A DNA stretch of 64,000 bases, from the NCBI RefSeq assembly GCF_030758345.1, contig NZ_JAVAMO010000007.1:62001-126000 (forward strand). Reading direction: 5' to 3'. A model generated the notes under the pieces. It saw only the letters and a list, made by a program, of their open reading frames with translations, was not told where the DNA came from and did no database searches. The stretch comes from Ruegeria discodermiae (GTDB lineage Bacteria > Pseudomonadota > Alphaproteobacteria > Rhodobacterales > Rhodobacteraceae). Shown one piece after another: positions 26,651-34,256 of this stretch (position 1 is its first letter; every line of letters begins with the position of its first letter). A program made the position numbers and the translations under genes.

Positions 26651-27568
26651 TCACACAATAATACCTGGGATGTTGCCAAAACCCTCTTCAAGCGCGTCGA
26701 TGAATGCAGAAAGCCGACGCGGTTGGCGCCTCGCAGGGAGATACGCGAGGTTCACGTCCAGCGTTGCTGCCCGCCAATCAGGAAGTAAGTCAATCAGATC
26801 GCCTGATGCAAGTTCCGACGCAACGAACCATCTGGGCAGAACTGCCGCCCCAAGCCCCGATAGCGCTGCATTTTTTAGTGACATGATGTTGTTTGTCGAC
26901 AACTTGGCAGCAACATTCAGATCGCATTTCTCACCATCTGAATGAGATAGTCCGACATTTGCCCCTTCAAACGGCGTCAGGGACACGAATGGAAGCTCTT
27001 TTGCGCCATCCGGTCTGGAGCTCTTGATTTGTTTCGCAATCGATGGAGTGCCGACAACCAACCTTTCAACCCGTCCTAGACGACGCACGATAAGTGTGTC
27101 GTCAGGGACAGTTCCAACCTTGATCCAGCAATCGCATCCAATTTCTGCAAAGCGAATTGGCTCATCCTGCAAATGCCAGTTTACTGTGACGTTGGGATTG
27201 GCTGCCTGAAATCCGATTGCGATTTCCGCAAGATGCAATTGACCGAGCGCGACGGGCGCAACGACCCTCAGCGGACCTCTTAACGTCTCAGGATCAGGCG
27301 CATGTTGCTCCTCTAGAGTATCCCATCCGGCAAGCAACTCACGGGCATCGGCAAGCACGTCAAGCCCTGTCTCCGTCAACGCCAATGAATGCGTTGTGCG
27401 ACGCGCAAGCTGGACCCCAAGGCGCTCTTCCAAGTCTTTCAATTGTCGGCTGGCGGAGCCTTGCGAAATGCCCAGATCACGTGCGGCGCCACTGATTGTG
27501 CCCTTTTCTGCGATGCGCACAAAAGTTTCGAGAAGGGCGAGGCGGTCTAATGGCTTACTCATACGCAA
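26651..27568 (-). CDS. LysR-family regulator
   Basis: A 305-residue LysR regulator with the helix-turn-helix at about residues 15-70 (GTISGAARDLGISQGSASRQL) and a substrate-binding domain with the PVALGQLHLAEIAI opening. An alternative start is the third residue (ATG 27562). It is divergent from the aldo/keto reductase operon that starts at 27667, with 98 bases between them, which points to control of that operon. Within 27568-27666 the short inverted pair GATAC/GTATC lies around the likely promoter. Confidence 0.9.
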   Translation of the reverse strand: MRMSKPLDRLALLETFVRIAEKGTISGAARDLGISQGSASRQLKDLEERLGVQLARRTTHSLALTETGLDVLADARELLAGWDTLEEQHAPDPETLRGPLRVVAPVALGQLHLAEIAIGFQAANPNVTVNWHLQDEPIRFAEIGCDCWIKVGTVPDDTLIVRRLGRVERLVVGTPSIAKQIKSSRPDGAKELPFVSLTPFEGANVGLSHSDGEKCDLNVAAKLSTNNIMSLKNAALSGLGAAVLPRWFVASELASGDLIDLLPDWRAATLDVNLAYLPARRQPRRLSAFIDALEEGFGNIPGIIV

Positions 27569-27666
27569 TACAAATAACAGATACCCTTATAAACTGTCTA
27601 CAGAGTATCCTCGGCTTCAATCATCTTACTCCTCAACAGCAACGACTTCTCATGAGGAGAACTCAG

Positions 27667-28434
27667 ATGACCAAAAGAACCTTCAAAATCGCCAACGACC
27701 TGACCGTGAACCGCCTCGGTTACGGCGCCATGCGTCTTACAGATCAGCCCAGCAATTTTGGCCCCTATCCCAAGTGGGACCAGGGACTTGCCCTGCTGCG
27801 CCGTGCAGCCGATCTTGGCGTGAACTTCTTCGACAGCGCTTGGGCCTACGGGCCAGAACATGCTGACCGAATTGTGGGTGAGGCGCTTGAGGGTCGGGAT
27901 GTCATCCTGGCTACAAAAGGTGGCGTCGACAAACCGGAGCCAGGCAAGATCATAACCGACGGTAGCCGTGACGCGCTGCTGCATCAGGTTGATCGAGCCC
28001 TCGTCAATCTGCGCCGCGACCGCATCGATTTGTTTCAGCTTCACCGTGTTGACCCGGAGACACCCATCGAAACCTCGGTTGCTGCTCTCGCGGAAGCACA
28101 AGCGGACGGGCGTATTGGCCATATTGGCCTGTCCAACGTATCGCGCGAACAGCTCGACCAAGCCCTTTCGGTGGCTCCAATCGCAAGTGTTCAGAACCGC
28201 TTCAATATGGACGAAGCCGACGAAGATAACCTTGTCGACTATACAGCGAGCAAAGGCATTGCCTTTATCCCTTACGGGCCGCTCGGCGCGCATCCAATGC
28301 GTCAGGGTGCCAAGCTCGAACCCAAAGAGGCCATCGCCTGGATTCTGAAGCGCTCGCCAAACATCGTTGTCATCCCCGGAACGACGTCGATCCAGCATCT
28401 CGAAGAGAACTGGTCGGCATGGGACCTCGCATGA
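27667..28434 (+). CDS. Aldo/keto reductase
   Basis: A 255-residue aldo/keto reductase. The catalytic tetrad is recognisable: Asp in NFFDSAWAYG with the Tyr of AYGPE, Lys in LATKGG and His in FQLHRVD. The C-terminal cofactor part IVVIPGTTSIQHLEENW is typical of the AKR11/AKR13-like branch. The ATG at 27667 follows GAGGAGAA; in-frame starts upstream are not supported. It is the first gene of an operon with a VOC protein, a small membrane protein, a sugar-isomerase pseudogene and an alpha/beta hydrolase, all likely under the divergent LysR. Confidence 0.9.
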   Translation: MTKRTFKIANDLTVNRLGYGAMRLTDQPSNFGPYPKWDQGLALLRRAADLGVNFFDSAWAYGPEHADRIVGEALEGRDVILATKGGVDKPEPGKIITDGSRDALLHQVDRALVNLRRDRIDLFQLHRVDPETPIETSVAALAEAQADGRIGHIGLSNVSREQLDQALSVAPIASVQNRFNMDEADEDNLVDYTASKGIAFIPYGPLGAHPMRQGAKLEPKEAIAWILKRSPNIVVIPGTTSIQHLEENWSAWDLA

Positions 28435-28458
28435 TCGCCTCGATAAAGGAGCAAAAAA

Positions 28459-28929
28459 ATGACCGCATCAGCACAAAGCAAAACCAACCTAGGGAAGCTC
28501 ACCATGGAGCATGTGATGATCTCCACGGGCGACTACGCCGAGACGATATCCTGGTATGTCAACAAGCTCGATTTCGACATTCACCACGAATGGACGGTGC
28601 CGGACCTTCCAGGCATCAAGCTGGCCTACCTTAAGCGTGGTGACTTCCTGATCGAAGTTGTCGAAACACCGGACGTTTTCCAGGTTCGCAAGACGCCCAG
28701 GGACCTTAGCGAAGCGCTTGCTGACCGTGGAATTGGCCACCTCGCGTTTCTAACGCCGGATGTCGACGGTGTTGCTTCAATCCTAACTGAGCGGGGCGTT
28801 GAAATGGTGGTTCCTCCGACAAGTTTCCCTGATGCCGGTCGGCGACTGATCTTCATTCAGGACAACAATGGCAACTTCATAGAGTTCCTGACGCCGCTGT
28901 TAGAATTGGAGGGAGAACACGACAAATGA
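28459..28929 (+). CDS. VOC (glyoxalase/bleomycin-resistance) family protein
   Basis: A 156-residue protein with two beta-alpha-beta-beta-beta units of the VOC fold: the first opens MEHVMISTGDYAETISWYV, the second GIGHLAFLTPDVDG. Possible metal ligands are the His at residue 18 (MEHVM), Glu near residue 70 (FLIEVVE), His in IGHLAFLTP and the Glu of NFIEFLTP. It lies 24 bases after the aldo/keto reductase and overlaps the next gene by four bases (ATGA), so it is translationally coupled. Substrate unknown; likely a reactive small molecule. Confidence 0.87.
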   Translation: MTASAQSKTNLGKLTMEHVMISTGDYAETISWYVNKLDFDIHHEWTVPDLPGIKLAYLKRGDFLIEVVETPDVFQVRKTPRDLSEALADRGIGHLAFLTPDVDGVASILTERGVEMVVPPTSFPDAGRRLIFIQDNNGNFIEFLTPLLELEGEHDK

Positions 28930-29135
28930 CCCAGAACATTCACAAGCTGGCATTGCTGACCTGGGCCGTCGTCTACCCGATGATCACGCTTCTTCTGACC
29001 GGGTTGGAGCCCTTTGTCAGCGATCTCGCCACACCGCTTCGCACCCTCATCCTGACTGCATTGATGGTGCCGGCGATGGTCTACGTGGCCATGCCATTTG
29101 CAAAATCACGCCTGAAAAACTGGCTTGAACACTGA
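28926..29135 (+). CDS. Small two-helix membrane protein
   Basis: A 69-residue protein with two hydrophobic segments (about 8-29 and 39-58), a polar LATPLRT turn and a basic end. This pattern, including LRTLILTALMVPAMVYVAMP, matches the membrane tail found on some antibiotic-biosynthesis-monooxygenase-like proteins and small stand-alone homologues. It overlaps the VOC gene by four bases. Function unknown. Confidence 0.75.
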   Translation: MTQNIHKLALLTWAVVYPMITLLLTGLEPFVSDLATPLRTLILTALMVPAMVYVAMPFAKSRLKNWLEH

Positions 29136-29155
29136 ACGAAAGAAAGGACCTCAAA

Positions 29156-30037
29156 ATGCTAGATCAGACCCAAACCAACCCCGTAACCCCGTCGACGACC
29201 ACGTTCTCGATGAAGTTTGCACCCCATCTTGGGCTGTTGTCGCCGGACGCGGGCATGTTCCGCCACCACGCAGGCGATGATCCAGTCGATCAGATCAAAT
29301 TCATGGCCGACTAGGGCTTCACAGCCATGGAAGACAATTGGATGAAGATCCGAGATGTAAACGTGCAACAGCGTGTCGGAAGGGAACTCGAACGCCTCGG
29401 TTTGGAAATGGGCGTCATCGTCAACACAATGAAATACAACGAACCCACTTTTGTCCTGCCGGATTTGCAGGAGCGGGAGCGCCTGATGCAGGAAGTCCGG
29501 GATACAGCAGAAGTGGCACGCCGTGTCGGTGCAAAATTCGTCACAACCCTCTCCGGAACCGCGCACGGGTCGCTGCAACGTGACTACCAGACAGCCAATA
29601 TGATTGAGAATCTGAAATGGGCAGGCGATGTGGCGGAAAAAGAAGGCATCATCCTCGCCGTTGAGCCGATCAATCATAAAGGCTGGGAAGGCGCATTCCT
29701 GACCGAGATTGGCCATGCTTACCTGATCTCAAGAGCCGTCGGTATGCCGAGCGTCAAAATGCTTTACGACTTTTGGCATCAGCAGATCCATGGCGGAGAC
29801 CTCATCGAGAACCTGGAACTTGCCTGGGATGAGATTGGGTACTTCCAGATTGCCGACAATCCTGGCCGTGTTGGGCCAGGTGTTGGGGAAATCAACTACC
29901 GCCCGATCATGCGAAAGATTGCCGAAAAGGGCTTCGACGGGATCATCGGTATGGAGTTCGACAACTCCGTGGCGGGCATGGAGGGCGAGCAGTCCGTCAT
30001 CGATGCCATGCGCGCGATTGATCCTGCGCACGCATGA
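29156..30037 (+). pseudogene. Sugar isomerase/hydroxypyruvate isomerase-like gene with in-frame amber stop
   Basis: The frame starts at ATG 29156 with an AAAGGA ribosome site and continues to 30037 (293 codons), but a TAG interrupts it at 29312-29314, codon 53, between FMAD and GFTAMEDNW. Both sides read as one TIM-barrel sugar isomerase of the xylose-isomerase-like / hydroxypyruvate-isomerase group (FAPHLGLLSPDAG, AVEPINHKGWEGAFL, GMEFDNSVAGMEG). A one-base change from CAG or GAG would explain it. The downstream part also has an ATG at 29327 that gives 236 residues without the first strand, so a shortened or readthrough product cannot be excluded. It overlaps the next gene frame by four bases. 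Confidence 0.8.
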
Positions 30038-30048
30038 AGGGGGCAGAC

Positions 30049-30930
30049 ATGACCATTAAGCATTCCCTAGTTGCGGCGAGCGCGGCAGTTGCGCTCGCAC
30101 TTGGAAGCACACTCGTTGCAGGAGCAGAAACCATGTTGCAAATCGAAACCAGAACGATTGGTGGGTACGAAGTTGCCTACACAGACCAAGGCACTGGCGA
30201 GGTACTTGTACTCATCCACGTGCTGGGTGCAGATCTCAGCCGATGGCGCGAAGTAGTTGGTCCGCTCTCAAAGTCACACCGGGTGATTGCGCTTGATTTG
30301 CTAGGTTTTGGACGTTCTGCGAAACCTGACATCAGCTATCGTGGGCAGACCTATGTTGATCAGCTGTTCGCGTTGCTTGACGCATTGGACATTGAAAACG
30401 CGACTTTGACTGGCAACTCCATGGGTGGCTGGATCGCATTGCTGGCTGCGGAACAGAAACCCAATCGCATTGAACGGCTCGTACTCGCCGCGCCGGCCTT
30501 CGTTCAAGGGCTTCCGGATGGCATGAGCGCAGAAATGCTTGCAACAGGCGCTGCCCCGCAATCAGAAAACGACATGCGCGCATATCTGGGCCGTGTCTAT
30601 GCCTCACCTCCAACCGACGGAGCAACAGTTCGGCAGCTTTTGCATGAACATCGTACGGCAAATGCGAATGGCGCTATCGAAGCGATATCGCGGTCTCTGG
30701 CGGCGGGCGAAGATGCCTTTACACCTGAGCGTTTAGCGCAGCTCCATCAACCCGTGCTCATCATTCACGGCGATAGGGATGGCATTGTTCCAATGGTTGC
30801 CTCAGAGGCCTTGGTCGACCTCCTTCCAAGCGCTCAGCTATTGCAAATAAAAAATGTCAGTCATTGGCCTCAGGTCGAAGCGCCAGACGACTTCCTCAAT
30901 GCCATTTCGGAGACCCCAGAAACAATGTGA
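30049..30930 (+). CDS. Exported alpha/beta hydrolase
   Basis: A 293-residue hydrolase with an N-terminal signal peptide (about residues 1-27, ending VAGAE). The catalytic Ser sits in GNSMGGW, the Asp in HGDRDGIVP and the His in NVSHWP. The usual oxyanion-hole HG dipeptide is replaced by IHVLGAD, an odd feature. I chose ATG 30049 because AAGGGGG lies ahead of it; an alternative ATG 30034 would overlap the stop of the preceding gene. It ends the LysR-linked aldo/keto reductase operon. Probably an esterase or lactonase in the periplasm. Confidence 0.85.
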   Translation: MTIKHSLVAASAAVALALGSTLVAGAETMLQIETRTIGGYEVAYTDQGTGEVLVLIHVLGADLSRWREVVGPLSKSHRVIALDLLGFGRSAKPDISYRGQTYVDQLFALLDALDIENATLTGNSMGGWIALLAAEQKPNRIERLVLAAPAFVQGLPDGMSAEMLATGAAPQSENDMRAYLGRVYASPPTDGATVRQLLHEHRTANANGAIEAISRSLAAGEDAFTPERLAQLHQPVLIIHGDRDGIVPMVASEALVDLLPSAQLLQIKNVSHWPQVEAPDDFLNAISETPETM

Positions 30931-31212
30931 GGTTGGCTTTCAAAACTCGGCGATACCATTGGGAAAGCAGCCTGTTGAAGGCCTATTTACGGGACTTTCG
31001 TCGAAGCTGTCATTCGTTCAATTGCTGGTTTGCCCGCCTCTAGTGAAAAGCAAAGTATGGGTCCTAATGACCGCTTTGGGCTGCCAGCTGCCGATGCTAC
31101 GCGTTGAAGCGAACGACGGGCGTAAGCCCTAGTGCCAAGCCTGGCCAGTTCCCCAATTGTCAGTGTTTGGTTGAAGGCTAGCGAAATAATGTGCGAGTTG
31201 TGCAGCCTGGCG

Positions 31213-31608
31213 CTAAGCACCCGACAGGTGTTCGTGGGGTGCGTCCCAAGGCTGCGCCATTTCACCATATACAACGAACGCCGGACAAAATTTGGAAGGG
31301 TCGTCTAAAGTAGCCGCATGAACGTATATGCGTTCAGGAAATCTCTCGGTTCGACTGGTTAATGGCGAACCGCACTCCGGGCAAAACCCCGCGTAGGTGA
31401 TCGCGCCATTGTCGCTCGGAGAAGCGAATTCCCTAATGATACCTGAGACTTTGAACTCAACCTTGGGGATCGCGAACGCAGAAGAATGGCCACCGCCTGT
31501 GGCCCGCTGACACTTCCTGCAATGGCAATTGAACGAAAACTCGATCTTTGCGCGACATTCATATCTTACCGCACCGCAGGCACAGCCTCCGTTGATTATG
31601 TCAGTCAT
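31213..31608 (-). CDS. GFA (glutathione-dependent formaldehyde-activating) family protein
   Basis: A 131-residue zinc protein of the GFA/CENP-V family. The zinc ligands appear as GGCACGAVRYEC, then FNCHCRKCQRATG and GFCPECGSPL. The family is named for S-hydroxymethylglutathione synthase activity, although most members have unproven roles. It overlaps the preceding AHSA1-like gene by eight bases and is the last gene of an ArsR-SRPBCC-GFA operon. Confidence 0.87.
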   Translation of the reverse strand: MTDIINGGCACGAVRYECRAKIEFSFNCHCRKCQRATGGGHSSAFAIPKVEFKVSGIIREFASPSDNGAITYAGFCPECGSPLTSRTERFPERIYVHAATLDDPSKFCPAFVVYGEMAQPWDAPHEHLSGA

Positions 31609-32068
31609 CTTGCCCCCCAAATTGCCGTTTCAGTTTTTCAAGCCCGCTCGACCATCCAAACTCTAGGGCTTGCTTGGCTTGGCGTGTGGGTAATTTTCTG
31701 TGCACCAACGTCACCCGAACCCCTCCGTGCTCAGGGGTAAACTGGACACTTACAAGCGTCTCGCGCCCTTCGGTCAGGTCTTTTTCCTCTTCACTTTCCC
31801 AAGTGAAGGAGAGGAACTTGTCAGGTTCGACTGATCGATAGTGACCCCGGTGATGCGAGGCTTCGCCAGACTGCGAGATCATCTTGAATCGCCAATTTCC
31901 GCCGGCCCTGACATCCATTTCGAGCACCTCAGCCCGAAAACCTTTGGGGCCGAACCATTGCTCGATTTTCGAGGGTTCGGTCCACGCGCAAAATGCCTGA
32001 TGGACGTCTACAGCATACCAGGCTGAAACGCTCACTTCATTAACGTCAGATACAGCCTCACGGTTCAT
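31601..32068 (-). CDS. SRPBCC / AHSA1-like protein
   Basis: A 155-residue START-like (SRPBCC) protein with the AHSA1-type pattern DVHQAFCAWTEPSKIEQWFG near residues 22-41, GGNWRFKM, and the C-terminal helix GWSSGLEKL. Members bind hydrophobic ligands. It is coupled to the ArsR gene (overlap of 11 bases) and to the GFA gene downstream. ArsR plus AHSA1 pairs are a recurrent two-gene arrangement; the ligand is unknown. Confidence 0.87.
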   Translation of the reverse strand: MNREAVSDVNEVSVSAWYAVDVHQAFCAWTEPSKIEQWFGPKGFRAEVLEMDVRAGGNWRFKMISQSGEASHHRGHYRSVEPDKFLSFTWESEEEKDLTEGRETLVSVQFTPEHGGVRVTLVHRKLPTRQAKQALEFGWSSGLEKLKRQFGGQDD

Positions 32069-32384
32069 CAGTCTTCTCGCGAGCTAGAAACGCACCCAAC
32101 GATTCAAGGTTTTCCCCCCAATAGGCAGCGTATTTTTCAGCCCATGATAACGCAGGTTGAAATCCCCTCTCGTCCAACTCGATGTGATGTTGTCGACCTT
32201 TTAACGTCCTACGGATCATGTGTGCCTGCTCAAGCACTTTTAGATGTTGAGAAATCGCGCCCGGTGAGAGCTTATGATCCGATCCCAACTGGTTCACTGT
32301 GGTTGGGCCACCTAGAAGCCGATCCAACATCTGCCGTCTGACGGGGTGAGCTAGTGCCGAGAAAGCAACATTAGCATAAGACAT
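32058..32384 (-). CDS. ArsR-family repressor
   Basis: A 108-residue winged helix-turn-helix repressor of the ArsR/SmtB group: AFSALAHPVRRQMLDRLL opening, recognition region LSPGAISQHLKVLEQA and the beta-wing RRTLKGRQHHIEL. The metal-binding ELCVC box is absent, so it senses something other than arsenic-type metals. An 8-base palindrome lies immediately upstream (32395-32413), a good candidate for its own operator. ATG 32384 was chosen as the family start. Confidence 0.88.
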   Translation of the reverse strand: MSYANVAFSALAHPVRRQMLDRLLGGPTTVNQLGSDHKLSPGAISQHLKVLEQAHMIRRTLKGRQHHIELDERGFQPALSWAEKYAAYWGENLESLGAFLAREKTDEP

Positions 32385-32394
32385 GATTTGAAGA

Positions 32395-32413
32395 TACCTA
32401 AATAGTTTAGGTA
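32395..32413 (-). promoter_or_regulatory. Likely operator of the ArsR-AHSA1-GFA operon
   Basis: Perfect 8-base arms TACCTAAA (32395-32402) and TTTAGGTA (32406-32413) separated by TAG. It starts 11 bases upstream of the ArsR start codon, where an autorepressor would block transcription or the ribosome site. Size and symmetry fit a dimeric winged-helix repressor. Confidence 0.65.
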
Positions 32414-32598
32414 AATCTAAAGCATTTGAGATACTTGTCAAGCGGCCGCTTGAGATTGAAAGCAGTGGGGCAATCCAATCATGCCAAAGCAGGCTTCCCG
32501 CGCAGCTCGGGCGTCTTGAAGCTGGTTCGTGAATTCCCGATTACGAGAAGAAGAGCCAATTGCGCTCAATGTACAGTGCTGTGGTTGAGTATCTACAA

Positions 32599-33207
32599 TC
32601 ACGGCTGCTGTGCCGGCAGTGAGGCATCACTTTCCGGCCGATAGAATTGCATCGTTACACCATTTCCGCAGTGCTCAAATCTGATCAGCTTCAGTTGGCA
32701 TGGCGGGCTGCCGTTCTCAAAAAGACGCTTGCCGCCGCCGACAACCACCGGGAAGACCCACAAGCGGAACTCATCTATAAGCCTATGGGCAAGAAGGGCT
32801 TGTATCAGGCGGGAGCTGCCATGCACCTGCAACAGAGGTCCATCCTGTGCCTTTAAAGTCGATATTTCCTCTGCGATGTTACCGTTGATCGGGCGCGCAT
32901 TCTGCCAGTGCAAACTGCTAGGTTGTGAGGTCACAACGTATTTTCGAGCCTTATTGATACGGTCGGAAAGTGCGGACTTCGGCGCGTTTGGCCAATGGCC
33001 TGCAAAGAGGTCATAGGCCTTGCGGCCGAAAACCATATCATAAGGATCAGACATGGCGTGACGCTCGACTTGGTCCATCACGCCTTCCCAATACGGCGCG
33101 GCCCAACCACCATGTTCAAACCCACCAGACGGGTCTTCTTCCGGCATGCTTGGGGATTGCATCACCCCATCGAGCGTCACGAATGTCAGAACGGCAAGCT
33201 GTCGCAT
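32599..33207 (-). CDS. RibD/dihydrofolate-reductase-like protein
   Basis: A 202-residue protein of the RibD C-terminal / dihydrofolate-reductase superfamily: LTFVTLDGVMQSP opening, MVFGRKAYDLFAGHWP, KYVVTSQ, GSSRLIQALLAHRLIDEFRLW and VVVGGGKRLFE. These proteins bind NADPH, but the substrate of this widespread branch (YwjB/YyaP-like) is unknown. It is the third gene of the second ArsR-AHSA1 operon, starting 12 bases after the SRPBCC gene. Confidence 0.87.
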   Translation of the reverse strand: MRQLAVLTFVTLDGVMQSPSMPEEDPSGGFEHGGWAAPYWEGVMDQVERHAMSDPYDMVFGRKAYDLFAGHWPNAPKSALSDRINKARKYVVTSQPSSLHWQNARPINGNIAEEISTLKAQDGPLLQVHGSSRLIQALLAHRLIDEFRLWVFPVVVGGGKRLFENGSPPCQLKLIRFEHCGNGVTMQFYRPESDASLPAQQP

Positions 33208-33219
33208 GTGGTCCGCCCG

Positions 33220-33711
33220 TCAGTCGCCGTGCATGGAAGCAAGATGCTCGCCAAGCTTATCAAAGGCCTGGTTCCAGCCACCGGCACCAGCCGTGCCTTC
33301 TTCGACGCCGATATGGACCATTGTCATCACAGTCTTCCCGTTCACTTCCGAGAGTTCGACGATGATTTCCGTTATGTCAGGAAAGTCTTCGGGCATACCC
33401 ATCGCCTGAGGTGTGATTAGGGTGCCGTCCTCGTCACACAAACTCTCGGTATAAACGAGGCGATTTGGCCGGGTGACTTCCTTGTACACGCCGGTGAACC
33501 ACATTTTCATGGGTCGTTCGGCTGCGGTCATTTCCAAACAGACTTTACGCGTACCGCCAACAACAACATCCATTTCTGCTACCGGAACGGACATGCCGCG
33601 TGGTCCGTACCAAGCACGAAACAGAGCCGGTTCAGTCCACATGTCCCATATAGTCTCAATCGGGGAATCAAACTCGCGCTCGTTCTTCACCCATTTGTAT
33701 TCCTCATTCAT
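33220..33711 (-). CDS. SRPBCC / AHSA1-like protein
   Basis: A 163-residue START-like protein with FDSPIETIWDMWTEPALFRA and WYGPRGMSVPVAEMDVVVGG, typical of ArsR-linked AHSA1 proteins. It overlaps the ArsR gene upstream by eight bases. It is a distant paralogue of the protein at 31601-32068 in a second operon of the same design. Confidence 0.87.
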   Translation of the reverse strand: MNEEYKWVKNEREFDSPIETIWDMWTEPALFRAWYGPRGMSVPVAEMDVVVGGTRKVCLEMTAAERPMKMWFTGVYKEVTRPNRLVYTESLCDEDGTLITPQAMGMPEDFPDITEIIVELSEVNGKTVMTMVHIGVEEGTAGAGGWNQAFDKLGEHLASMHGD

Positions 33712-34042
33712 CGGGCGTTCCCTTCATTCCATTCAGAATTCTGTCCATGGCATCGAAGCGAGCCTCCCAGATGAAGCGGTTTTGGTCAGTCCAGCTTGCA
33801 ACCGCCTCCAAAGGCTTTGTGTCCAAGGCACAGGGTCGGAACTGGGCTTCCCTTCCACGTGTGACCAAGCCGGCGGCTTCGAGCACCCGGATGTGTCTTG
33901 AAATCGCGGGCAACGTCGCATCGAACGGCTCTGCCAGTTCATTCACCGTGGCTGAGCCTTGCACCAAACGTGCCAGAATCGCGCGCCTCGTTGGGTGGGC
34001 CAATGCGGAGAAGGCAGCATCAAGTTGTTCATCGCCAATCAT
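33704..34042 (-). CDS. ArsR-family repressor
   Basis: A 112-residue ArsR-type repressor: AFSALAHPTRRAILARLV opening and recognition segment ATLPAISRHIRVLEAAG. No CVC metal box is seen. It leads the second ArsR-SRPBCC operon. Upstream, an AT-rich region at 34060-34091 carries TTAATTAA twice (34067-34074 and 34084-34091), which may be its operator. Confidence 0.88.
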   Translation of the reverse strand: MIGDEQLDAAFSALAHPTRRAILARLVQGSATVNELAEPFDATLPAISRHIRVLEAAGLVTRGREAQFRPCALDTKPLEAVASWTDQNRFIWEARFDAMDRILNGMKGTPDE

Positions 34043-34065
34043 GGCAGTATTATTATACTAAATGG

Positions 34066-34092
34066 TTAATTAATCAATTGGTTTAATTAAGT
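34066..34092 (-). promoter_or_regulatory. AT-rich repeat upstream of the ArsR gene
   Basis: The self-complementary TTAATTAA occurs twice, centred about 17 bases apart, within 50 bases upstream of the ArsR start. It is a candidate operator, but the AT bias makes chance occurrence plausible. Confidence 0.35.
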
Positions 34093-34256
34093 TCGAAAAA
34101 CCCACCATTGCTTTTTTGGACCTGCCAATCCAACAGATTGTTCGGCTTTCCGCGCAGAAGCGGCCACGGTCGCATCGCTAAAGTATTGCGACCAGATAGC
34201 CAGGGGAAAACCAACTCAGAAATCGAACGCTACACCTCAAGTGAACCTTGAGACGT

